A DNA stretch of 15,597 nt, taken from NCBI GenBank assembly GCA_002696995.1, contig NZUF01000023.1, positions 1-15,597 of the forward strand, in the 5' to 3' direction. A program made the position numbers and the translations under genes. Under the pieces are notes generated by a model. That model had not been told where the DNA came from. It worked only from the letters and a program-made list of their open reading frames with translations, and did no database searches. The DNA is from Flammeovirgaceae bacterium (GTDB taxonomy: Bacteria > Bacteroidota > Bacteroidia > Cytophagales > MED-G16). Positions 1 through 6,694 of this stretch are shown piece by piece; the first letter of the stretch is position 1; each line of letters starts with the position of its first letter.

Positions 1-878
1 AGGGAGAGTATCTTACAGATAGGTTGACAGACGAAGCATTGGATTTAATAAAGAATCATAATAATAGTAAGCCATTTGCTCTTTTTCTTTCTTTTTATAA
101 TGTACATACACCGATTCAACCAAACTTAGAGCATGTTGATTATTTTAATGAAAAATTATCAAAAATGAATGATAATGTTGTTAGAACAAGAGTTGAAGGA
201 GAGGCTATAACAAGATTAAATCACACTAATGCTGAATATGCATCTATGGTTTATGCTGTTGATGAGAATATAGGCAAACTAATTAAGAGTTTAAAAAATG
301 AAGGCTTATATGAAAACTCTCTAATTATTTTTACATCGGACAATGGTGGTTTATCTACCCTAAAAAGAGTTGCCCCAACTTCGGTTTATCCTTTAAGAGC
401 AGGTAAGGGATGGCTTTATGAAGGAGGGATAAAAATCCCTCAATTAATTAAAATACCAGGTAACTCAGAGAATGTAAAAGTTAATGAATTGACAGTTTCT
501 TATGATCTTTTCCCAACCATTTTAGATTTTGCTGGAATTCAAAATGATAATAAAATTGATGGTGTAAGTTTAATGCCCTCACTAAAAGAAAAATCTAGAA
601 TTGACAGAAAAAATATTTATTGGCATTTTCCTCATTACCATGGAAGTCTATGGAAACCCGGTTCAGCTATCAGATCTGGGGATTGGAAACTAGTCCTTCA
701 TTATGAGTCTAATGAAGTAGAGTTATTTAATCTTAAAGATGACCCAAGTGAGTTAAATGATGTCTCAAGTTTATTTAAGGAAAAAAAAGAACAGCTTCTA
801 AATCAATTAAATAAAATGATGAAAGAAACTAACGCAAATTCTGTTTCAATAAATAACAATTATCAGCATGTAAAATGA
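1..878 (+). CDS. Sulfatase (arylsulfatase A family), C-terminal part, 5' end outside window
   Basis: This is the 3' part of a sulfatase of the alkaline-phosphatase superfamily; the family removes sulfate esters, in marine Bacteroidota mostly from sulfated algal polysaccharides, usually in the periplasm. The reading frame is open from base 3, and the first residues (GEYLTDRLTDEAL) already match the family, so the TTG at 24 is not the start. Counting from that codon, visible signatures are YNVHTPIQP (residues 25-33, a substrate-pocket His), IIFTSDNGG (101-109, metal-binding Asp-Asn), RAGKGWLYEGG (125-135, active-site Lys), YDLFPTILDFAGI and the C-terminal GDWKLVLHYES...ELFNLKDDPSELND block. The formylglycine motif (CxPSR) and signal peptide would lie upstream, outside the window, so catalytic competence and the sulfatase subfamily cannot be judged. 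The family call is secure; the substrate is unknown. Confidence 0.93.
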   Translation, partial: GEYLTDRLTDEALDLIKNHNNSKPFALFLSFYNVHTPIQPNLEHVDYFNEKLSKMNDNVVRTRVEGEAITRLNHTNAEYASMVYAVDENIGKLIKSLKNEGLYENSLIIFTSDNGGLSTLKRVAPTSVYPLRAGKGWLYEGGIKIPQLIKIPGNSENVKVNELTVSYDLFPTILDFAGIQNDNKIDGVSLMPSLKEKSRIDRKNIYWHFPHYHGSLWKPGSAIRSGDWKLVLHYESNEVELFNLKDDPSELNDVSSLFKEKKEQLLNQLNKMMKETNANSVSINNNYQHVK

Positions 879-950
879 ATTTGGATTTTAAGTATACCTC
901 TCTGTCTTAATTTCGGATTTTTTAAGAAAATTATTACCTAATTTTAAATT

Positions 951-1325
951 ATGAAAAAAATTGAACCAATTAATATAATGAATAAGTTTTCATTATTTAA
1001 TGAAGAATGGATTCCTAAAATTATAGGAGAATTGAATGGTCAGCATGTAAAATTATGTAAACTTAAAGATGATTTTGTATGGCATAGTCATGAGAATGAA
1101 GACGAACTTTTTATGGTATTTAAAGGCACTCTTTTAATAGATTTTAGAGAAGGCAGAACAGTTGAAGTAAAAGAAGGTGAAATTTTAATTATTCCAAAAG
1201 GAGTAGAACATAGACCTCATACTAATGGAGAGATTGTATTTAATCTATTATTTGAACCAAAGACAACTTTACACACAGGTAATATAGAAACTAAGATGAC
1301 AGTAAAAGAGTTAGATTGGATTTAG
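951..1325 (+). CDS. Small single-domain cupin protein
   Basis: A 124-residue single-domain cupin, probably cytosolic because no signal peptide or membrane segment is seen. Both cupin motifs are intact: motif 1 has H45, H47 and E52 with G59 at the right spacing (WHSHENEDELFMVFKG), and motif 2 is G76...P82-K-G84-V-E-H87. The four metal ligands H45, H47, E52 and H87 are therefore all present, so it should bind a divalent metal. It resembles the stand-alone cupins often annotated as mannose-6-phosphate-isomerase-like. The substrate is unknown; such proteins may be sugar isomerases or epimerases, dioxygenases or simple sensors. It lies 72 bp after the sulfatase, in the same direction, and just before the first attC-like repeat, so it may belong to the accessory region. 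An ATG start agrees with the family's usual length. Confidence 0.85.
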   Translation: MKKIEPINIMNKFSLFNEEWIPKIIGELNGQHVKLCKLKDDFVWHSHENEDELFMVFKGTLLIDFREGRTVEVKEGEILIIPKGVEHRPHTNGEIVFNLLFEPKTTLHTGNIETKMTVKELDWI

Positions 1326-1381
1326 TACTTTCTGGACTGGACTCAAATCATTGATTTTTTGAGAGCAACTTATAATGATAA

Positions 1382-1473
1382 AACGAAAGTATAAACATAA
1401 AACAAAGGTCAGTGTAAAACTGAAAAATTAGTGAGAAAAAATCCACTACTATTCTTATACTAGACCGTTGTGC
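1382..1473 (+). repeat. attC-like imperfect inverted repeat (element A, degenerate)
   Basis: This AT-rich stretch separates the cupin gene from the LamG-nuclease gene. Its right end, TATACTAGACCGTTGTGC (1456-1473), matches the right end of the repeat after that gene (TATACTAACCGTTATAA). An AAC (1382-1384) followed four bases later by GTATAA (1389-1394) faces TTATAC (1455-1460) and GTT (1467-1469), giving the AAC...GTT polarity of an integron attC site. GTTGTGC differs from the GTTRRRY core at one position. The inner part of the stem pairs poorly, so the right half is the well-supported part. The lipoprotein gene starts 28 bases after the GTT. Confidence 0.45.
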
Positions 1474-1497
1474 TTTATTATGACAAACTACTAACCA

Positions 1498-3324
1498 ATG
1501 ATAAAACTTTTTAGAAACACACACTACCATCTCATTTCTTTATGCCTTCTTGTATCATGTGGAATACAAGAAAAAAACCAACCAGATATTAAATTCGATT
1601 TTGACGGCTCTATAAAAAATGAGAATTATCAACTCAAAGGGAAAGGTTTTGCCTACAATAAAGGAATTGATGGACAAGCATTAGTTCTTAATTCAAATAC
1701 GGGTTATAATTCCTTAGAGTTAAATAAGCTATCCCTTGACGGAACCGAGGATTTTTCTATTCAATGCTGGATAAAAACAACGTCTAATAACTCTACAGTT
1801 TTCCTTTCTCAAAAGGATTTTAATAATAAGAGCATCATAGCTCAAAAAAATGCAGGATGGGCATTATATAGTTCAAAGGGAACATTTGGTTGGAGTATTG
1901 GATCTGGAAAGCGAAGAATTAACTATGAGCGAGATAATGGAGAGAATATGCCAGTTGATGATGGTAATTGGCATCAAATTACAATAACATTTAGTAAAGA
2001 AAATGCAGAATTTCGATTGTATTATGATGGGCACAATAAAGCCATATATAAAGTAAATTTTGATTTTTCAAACAAGAATCCTTTCAGAATTGGTACCGTT
2101 GAAAACACTTATAACTATGTAAATACATATTCTCCTGACATTAAAAATGGATTAAAATTATTGCAAGAACTTGTTGATGAGTTTAATGCATTAGGTCTAG
2201 AATCATTAAAAAATAAAGAATTCTTAGACCTTATCGTAGATCCTGAAGATTTGCTTGAAAGAAAATTAGAGATTGTGAAAGAAAAAATAAAACTGAATAA
2301 AGGCAGCTTATCCAAAGTGTTTGATCTTAGAAAAGAAATGGGAGCAAACCCATATACTGTTTTTCAGAATATGGAATTAACAGTTCTTAAACCTGTAAAT
2401 AAAATTTATAGCTTACAAGACGGAAAAGTTGTTATTAATGAATCTGCTGGAAAATCTTTTACAAATAGTGAGCGATTATTTCCATCGGACTTTAAGATGG
2501 ACAAATTATATATATGGCGAAAAACAATAAATGAAGAGGAAGTATTAAATAGTTATAAAAAATATAAAAAGATAGAACCATATAAATTATCTGAAAATCT
2601 TAAAAACCTTAATGTTGGTGTTTGGAATATTTGGCATGGCGGAATACACTGGTCTTTAAAAAAAGATGGCTGGGATTCTCGAATGAGAATCGTTGAAATC
2701 ATCAAAGAGAAAAATTTAGATATTGTTTTATTACAAGAAACCTATTCAAGTGGAGACTTTATCGCAGCTGAATTAGGATATTATTTTGCTACTACATCAG
2801 ATTGGGATTATAAATATCAAGGAGCTAATATTTCAGTAATTAGTCGTTATCCAATTAAAGAAGTAAAGGTAGCAGAGGAAACGGAATTTAATAATGTTGC
2901 CGTTAAAATTTCGATAAGTAAAACTCAGGAGGTTTGGGCAATGTCTAATTGGTATGGAATGAATAACTTTCCTAAAGTTTTTGATTTTCATAAGTCTAGG
3001 TTTAAGGGATCAGATAGTGTTCCAGTATTTTTTGGAGGAGATTTTAATGCTGTCCCACATACAGATGGCGGAAAAAGTCCCGCATCTAAAAAAATGATAG
3101 AAGAAGGGTTTGTCGATGCCTACAGAAATTTGTACCCAGATGTTAAAAAATATCCTGGATTTACTCATATGAAAGATGTTAGAATCGACCAACTTTATTA
3201 TAAAGGGAAAGGGTTAAAAAATAGCTTTACAGAAGTCATTTCAACATGGTCTTCAGGTTTTCCTTCTGACCATTTTTTAATTGTATCAAAGTTTGAATTA
3301 ACAACCTCTGAAGAAAATAATTAA
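1498..3324 (+). CDS. LamG-like domain / endonuclease-exonuclease-phosphatase lipoprotein
   Basis: A 608-residue protein that I do not recognise as a named gene. Residues 1-21 form a lipoprotein signal peptide with lipobox LVSC (C21), so it is probably anchored in the outer membrane or the cell surface. Residues about 30-200 are a LamG/concanavalin-A-like fold (FSIQCWIKT, GNWHQITITF, RLYYDGH, FRIGT). The final LamG strand (MDKLYIWRKTINEEEV, 334-349) comes only after an insertion of about 120 residues rich in charged helices (about 211-330). Residues 370-600 are an endonuclease/exonuclease/phosphatase domain with every catalytic motif: N377, E414, D515 and N517 (GGDFN), D564 (RIDQ) and S590-D591-H592. 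It should therefore be a metal-dependent phosphoesterase; DNA, phospholipid or a sugar phosphate are all possible substrates. attC-like repeats flank the gene, suggesting a mobile cassette. Domain calls are secure; function is inferred. Confidence 0.88.
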   Translation: MIKLFRNTHYHLISLCLLVSCGIQEKNQPDIKFDFDGSIKNENYQLKGKGFAYNKGIDGQALVLNSNTGYNSLELNKLSLDGTEDFSIQCWIKTTSNNSTVFLSQKDFNNKSIIAQKNAGWALYSSKGTFGWSIGSGKRRINYERDNGENMPVDDGNWHQITITFSKENAEFRLYYDGHNKAIYKVNFDFSNKNPFRIGTVENTYNYVNTYSPDIKNGLKLLQELVDEFNALGLESLKNKEFLDLIVDPEDLLERKLEIVKEKIKLNKGSLSKVFDLRKEMGANPYTVFQNMELTVLKPVNKIYSLQDGKVVINESAGKSFTNSERLFPSDFKMDKLYIWRKTINEEEVLNSYKKYKKIEPYKLSENLKNLNVGVWNIWHGGIHWSLKKDGWDSRMRIVEIIKEKNLDIVLLQETYSSGDFIAAELGYYFATTSDWDYKYQGANISVISRYPIKEVKVAEETEFNNVAVKISISKTQEVWAMSNWYGMNNFPKVFDFHKSRFKGSDSVPVFFGGDFNAVPHTDGGKSPASKKMIEEGFVDAYRNLYPDVKKYPGFTHMKDVRIDQLYYKGKGLKNSFTEVISTWSSGFPSDHFLIVSKFELTTSEENN

Positions 3325-3334
3325 AATAACGAAA

Positions 3335-3465
3335 GCATAACAATGTATATAAAAAATAGATGAAACAGTAATAAATTCGTGGCTTTTGGCTCGTATCAAA
3401 GTTCGTGTTTAACTGAAAGTTTGGTGCTTCGAAATCACCTACTTTTCATATACTAACCGTTATAA
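3335..3465 (+). repeat. attC-like imperfect inverted repeat (element B)
   Basis: Starting 10 bp after the lipoprotein stop codon, 3345-3362 (GTATATAAAAAATAGATG) pairs with 3436-3453 (CACCTACTTTTCATATAC). Fifteen of 18 positions are Watson-Crick pairs and the other three can be wobble pairs in one strand. Outside this, ATAAC (3337-3341) pairs with GTTAT (3459-3463), separated from the main stem by unequal spacers of 3 and 5 bases. This two-step stem with unequal spacers, an AAC at the left and a GTT at the right, and a size of about 130 bp, is like a long attC recombination site. The match to the strict core GTTRRRY is imperfect (GTTATAA). An unrelated intergenic repeat family typical of the lineage is the main alternative. 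Confidence 0.6.
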
Positions 3466-3483
3466 AAAATATGAAGTTGATTG

Positions 3484-3561
3484 TGGTGGGTGATACTGGA
3501 TTCGAACCAGTGACCCCTGCCCTGTCAAGGCAGTGCTCTGAACCAACTGAGCTAATCACCC
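3484..3561 (-). tRNA. tRNA-Val (anticodon GAC)
   Basis: Read on the minus strand it gives a full cloverleaf. Acceptor stem GGGTGAT pairs with ATCACCC, the D arm is GCTC...GAGC, the anticodon stem CTGCC/GGCAG carries loop TTGACAG, and the T arm CTGGTTCGAATCCAG is canonical. The anticodon GAC reads GUC and GUU valine codons. The discriminator base is A (3487), and CCA is encoded (3486-3484). It is transcribed away from the histidine kinase; its 3' end faces the attC-like repeat and the accessory genes. Confidence 0.96.
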
Positions 3562-3617
3562 ATATGTTAAAATTAATTAAAAAATACCATCAAATTATCA
3601 CTATGTTTTACTTTCAG

Positions 3618-3625
3618 TAAATTTG
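3618..3625 (+). promoter_or_regulatory. Bacteroidota -7 promoter box (TAAATTTG) for the two-component operon
   Basis: TAAATTTG is an exact match to the Bacteroidota -7 consensus TAnnTTTG. It ends only four bases before the ATG at 3630, so the transcript should begin at or very close to the start codon, giving a leaderless mRNA. No convincing -33 TTG element is seen, which lowers the confidence. Confidence 0.55.
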
Positions 3626-3629
3626 TATT

Positions 3630-5177
3630 ATGAATAGAAAAAACTTCATAGTAATTATAGTATTATTGGTTATTTCTCTTGTTTCAATACTTTTTGTTCA
3701 GTTTAATTGGATAGCAGATCTTAATAGGTTGAATGAGGATAGGTTTAAAAAAGACATACAGCATGTTCTATATATGATAAATGAGAGGTTAGAAGAAAAA
3801 GAAATCATAAACTTAACAAAAGACAATTTACAAGCTACATTTAAGATTAAAAGGAGCACAGAGAGTGGAGATATAGAATTAATTGAGTCTACTTTCAATA
3901 AAAAAACTTTAGATTCTTCTGATGTATTAAACTCAGATAATTCTCTTCAGTTTGATATAGAATCTGGCGGGTCTAAAGATGGTGAAGTTAATTCAAATGT
4001 GAATGCTTCTATACAAATTGAAAATTTACAAAGTCTTAATTTAGATTCTTCTATGCAGACTCAAATCAATAAAATATTAGATAGATCTGAGATGATACAG
4101 ATTATTTTAAATAAGCTACTTACAAATGACAGAACAATTACCTCTGACATTAATAAAGATTTTCTTAATAAGATGATAATGGTTAATCTGTCTCAGATGA
4201 ATATGAATTTAGAGTATGAATTTTTAATTTATAACAATGAAACTAATGAAATAGAATTGTCTAGTTCTAATAATTCTGAAATACTAAATTCTGAGTTTTC
4301 TATAAACCTTTTCCAGAATGATTTGATCGATTCAAATCTTGACTTATATCTTTTTTTTCCTAATCAGAGTAGCTACATTGAAGAAAACAACTTTTTAAGT
4401 TTGGTCTTTTCTACAATATTTTTAACTCTTATAGCATTTTGTTTTTATTATGTCATCTTAAAAGTTTTTGAGCTTAAAAAATTATCAGAGATCAAAAATG
4501 AATTTATAGATAATATGACTCATGAATTAAAGACCCCAATCTCAACTATTTCTCTTGCATGTGAAGCCTTGATGGATAAAGATTTTAAGAAGGTAGGGTC
4601 CAGAGATAAATATCTAAATATTATTAATGATGAAAATAAGAGGTTAGGTGGTCAAGTTGAGAATGTATTAAGTATAGCGAAAACAGAAAAGTCGAACTAC
4701 AGGTTAGAACTTAAAGAGTTATGTGTTCATGAAATAATCAAAGATTCAGTTAGTATTAACAACTTTAAAGTTGAAAAAAGAGGTGGATCTATAAAACAAA
4801 ATTTAACAGCAGACACTTCTTTTATTCTTGGAAATTATGATCATCTACTTAACGTATTTAATAATTTATTGGATAACTCTAATAAGTATTCTATAGAAAA
4901 ACCTCTAATAAAAATCTCAAGTTCAAATAATAAAGAATTTATGGATATTCTAATATCAGATCATGGAATTGGAATCAAAAATAGTAATATTGATAAAATT
5001 TTTGATAAATTCTACAGAGAACCACAGGGTAATATTCATAATGTGAAAGGTTTTGGTTTGGGTTTATCTTATGTTAAAAATATTTTAAATAAACATAAGG
5101 CTTCTATTTCTGTTGAAAGTGTTCTAAATAAAGGAACTATATTTAAGATTAGATTTAAAAATATTAAAGATGGATAA
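3630..5177 (+). CDS. Membrane sensor histidine kinase, RprX-like
   Basis: A 515-residue sensor kinase with membrane segments at about 6-26 and 254-278. Between them lies a periplasmic sensor region of roughly 225 residues that is rich in Asn, Ser and Asp. The cytoplasmic half holds HisKA with the phosphoacceptor H298 (DNMTHELKTPIS) and an HATPase domain with an N box (NNLLDNSNKYS, 411-421), G1 box (SDHGIGI, 443-449), F box (FDKFYR) and G2 box (GFGLGLS, 474-480). All residues for autophosphorylation are present. There is no HAMP domain; the second membrane segment joins HisKA directly, as in RprX-type kinases of Bacteroidota. The downstream regulator gene overlaps this gene by 8 bp, so they are surely partners and translationally coupled. 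The signal is unknown; RprX in Bacteroides has been linked to envelope and stress responses, but a shared role here is only inference. Confidence 0.94.
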   Translation: MNRKNFIVIIVLLVISLVSILFVQFNWIADLNRLNEDRFKKDIQHVLYMINERLEEKEIINLTKDNLQATFKIKRSTESGDIELIESTFNKKTLDSSDVLNSDNSLQFDIESGGSKDGEVNSNVNASIQIENLQSLNLDSSMQTQINKILDRSEMIQIILNKLLTNDRTITSDINKDFLNKMIMVNLSQMNMNLEYEFLIYNNETNEIELSSSNNSEILNSEFSINLFQNDLIDSNLDLYLFFPNQSSYIEENNFLSLVFSTIFLTLIAFCFYYVILKVFELKKLSEIKNEFIDNMTHELKTPISTISLACEALMDKDFKKVGSRDKYLNIINDENKRLGGQVENVLSIAKTEKSNYRLELKELCVHEIIKDSVSINNFKVEKRGGSIKQNLTADTSFILGNYDHLLNVFNNLLDNSNKYSIEKPLIKISSSNNKEFMDILISDHGIGIKNSNIDKIFDKFYREPQGNIHNVKGFGLGLSYVKNILNKHKASISVESVLNKGTIFKIRFKNIKDG

Positions 5178-5868
5178 AAAACACATTCTTGTAGTTGAAG
5201 ATGACCCTAATTTAGGTAAGATTTTAAATGAGTTTTTATCTGCTAAAGGATATAATATCACTCTCGCTGTAGATGGAGAAGAAGGAAAACAAAAGTTTTT
5301 AAATGATGATAACTGGGACATAATCTTGTTAGATGTGATGATGCCTAAAAAAGATGGGTTTTCTCTAGCAAAAGAGATAAGAAAAGTTGATAAAAAAATT
5401 CCAATAATATTTCTCACGGCTAAGTCTCAGAAAGAAAATATAATCAAAGCATTTAAATTAGGTGGAGACGATTATCTGACAAAACCATTTAGCATAGAAG
5501 AGTTACTTGTAAGGATGGAGGCCATAATGAAAAGAACTCCTCAAAAAAAGAAGAATATATTAGAAGACAATTTTAGTTTAGGAAGTTATACATATATACA
5601 TAATCAAAATTTGTTAATTGATTTTAAAAAGAATGAGCATAGACTAACTACCAAAGAAAATGAGCTTCTGAAGTTATTTTGTCTAAATTTTAATGAAAAG
5701 GTTGATAGAAATACCGCTTTAATTAAAATTTGGGGTGATGATTCATATTATAATGCTAGAAGTATGGACGTTTATATTGCCAAACTTAGAAAATATTTAA
5801 AGGCTGACCCTAAAATTGAAATTAAAACCATACATGGTCATGGGTTTAAATTAATGATTTTAGATTAA
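5170..5868 (+). CDS. OmpR/PhoB-family response regulator, RprY-like
   Basis: A 232-residue DNA-binding response regulator. The receiver domain (about 4-120) has the acidic pocket E10-D11-D12, phosphoacceptor D55 (LLDVMMPKKDG), T83 and K105 (YLTKPF). The C-terminal winged-helix domain (about 135-231) shows the family's LTTKENELLKLF, SMDVYIAKLRKYL and TIHGHGFKL blocks. It should be phosphorylated by the kinase encoded just upstream and then bind promoter DNA. Its ATG lies inside the end of the kinase gene, which fits translational coupling. The stop codon sits inside the stem of an intrinsic terminator, closing the two-gene operon. Domain architecture and length are normal for the family; the target genes cannot be read from the window. 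Confidence 0.96.
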   Translation: MDKKHILVVEDDPNLGKILNEFLSAKGYNITLAVDGEEGKQKFLNDDNWDIILLDVMMPKKDGFSLAKEIRKVDKKIPIIFLTAKSQKENIIKAFKLGGDDYLTKPFSIEELLVRMEAIMKRTPQKKKNILEDNFSLGSYTYIHNQNLLIDFKKNEHRLTTKENELLKLFCLNFNEKVDRNTALIKIWGDDSYYNARSMDVYIAKLRKYLKADPKIEIKTIHGHGFKLMILD

Positions 5869-5893
5869 AGCCTTGCTTTAACCCTTTTTTTTT
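5865..5893 (+). terminator. Intrinsic terminator after the response regulator
   Basis: A perfect 7-bp stem, TTAAAGC (5865-5871) and GCTTTAA (5875-5881), encloses a three-base loop and is followed by CCC and nine T residues (5885-5893). The response regulator's TAA stop (5866-5868) is inside the left arm. The stem is AT-rich but its position and T tract are typical. Confidence 0.75.
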
Positions 5894-5906
5894 ATTAATA
5901 ATAGGT

Positions 5907-6629
5907 ATGAACTTAATAGCATCAATATATATTAAGGATAATAGAACTGTCAATGTTAAATCTGGAGATTTCAGAACACTAAAGGTATATCCAAAAAGTC
6001 CAATTGATCTAATTAAAGAATTTGAAGACTCAGGTATTAAAGAAATTTATGTTGTGGATCTTGGGTCTGCTAAAATGCATGAAAAAAATAATTTCAATTT
6101 ACTTGAGATGATGAGTCAGTTTACGAAAATTAAAATTAATTATTCAGGCGGGATGAGAAATAGTGAACAGGTTAGTAATGCATTTATAAATGGTGCCAAT
6201 AAGGTTACGTTCGGTAGTTTACCTGTATATGACAAAGAAATATTTTTAAGTTGTTTAACTACTTGGGGATATAAAAAAATTGTTCTTGCGGTTGATATTT
6301 TTAATAAAAGCTTGAGAGTTAATGGGTGGAAATATCAGACAAAGATTAATCCAATAAGTCATATCGAGTACTTTCATAATAAAGGTCTTAAAAACATTAA
6401 GGTTACTGATATATCAAAAGATGGAACACTAGATGGACCACCGTTAGCTTTATATAAGAAAATACTAAAGAAATTTCCTCATATTAACTTAACTACTGGT
6501 GGTGGAATTAGAAATTTTAAAGATTTGAATAAGCTAAAAGAAATAGGTGTTCACAACGCAATATTTGGGAGAGCTTATTATGAGGAAAAAATATCTATTA
6601 ATGATATTAAGAATTATTTAAAAAAATAG
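5907..6629 (+). CDS. Divergent HisA-like (ProFAR isomerase family) TIM-barrel protein
   Basis: A 240-residue TIM barrel of the HisA/HisF family. HisA isomerises ProFAR in histidine synthesis. Matches along the chain are FEDSGIKEIYVVDLGSA (38-54), the first phosphate loop SGGMRN (80-85), AVDIFNKSLRVNGW (128-141), TDISKDGTLDGP (167-178) and the second phosphate loop GGGIRN plus GRAYYE. D130 and T167 correspond to D127 and T164 of Thermotoga HisA. The first catalytic acid, D8 in the HisA motif PAID, is replaced by Y8 (IASIYI), and the Arg of the CVRL motif is Asn. The phosphate loops are kept, so it should still bind a phosphoribosyl compound, but the normal isomerase mechanism is doubtful. No other his gene is nearby. 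It lies after a terminator and 65 bp before purK. It may be a paralogue with a new substrate or an unusual sole HisA. Confidence 0.8.
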   Translation: MNLIASIYIKDNRTVNVKSGDFRTLKVYPKSPIDLIKEFEDSGIKEIYVVDLGSAKMHEKNNFNLLEMMSQFTKIKINYSGGMRNSEQVSNAFINGANKVTFGSLPVYDKEIFLSCLTTWGYKKIVLAVDIFNKSLRVNGWKYQTKINPISHIEYFHNKGLKNIKVTDISKDGTLDGPPLALYKKILKKFPHINLTTGGGIRNFKDLNKLKEIGVHNAIFGRAYYEEKISINDIKNYLKK

Positions 6630-6681
6630 ATTGATCCTTTATTCTACTTTTTCTTTAATCCAATAATCATATAATTTAATG

Positions 6682-6689
6682 TATTTTTG
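6682..6689 (+). promoter_or_regulatory. Bacteroidota -7 promoter box (TATTTTTG) for purK-purE-glnS
   Basis: TATTTTTG matches TAnnTTTG and ends five bases before the purK ATG at 6695, almost the same spacing as the box before the kinase gene. It predicts a leaderless or nearly leaderless transcript. No clear -33 element is visible. Confidence 0.55.
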
Positions 6690-6694
6690 CACTA

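Noticed and set aside
24..26. TTG as the start codon of the sulfatase
   Set aside because: The in-frame residues before it already match the sulfatase family, so the gene simply continues past the window edge.
1410..1422. Short hairpin CAGT/ACTG inside the first attC-like repeat
   Set aside because: A four-base stem is too short to call a separate element.
1348..1530. A 60-codon open frame on the minus strand across the first attC-like repeat
   Set aside because: It overlaps the start of the lipoprotein gene, has no domain or good start context, and such frames arise easily in AT-rich repeats.
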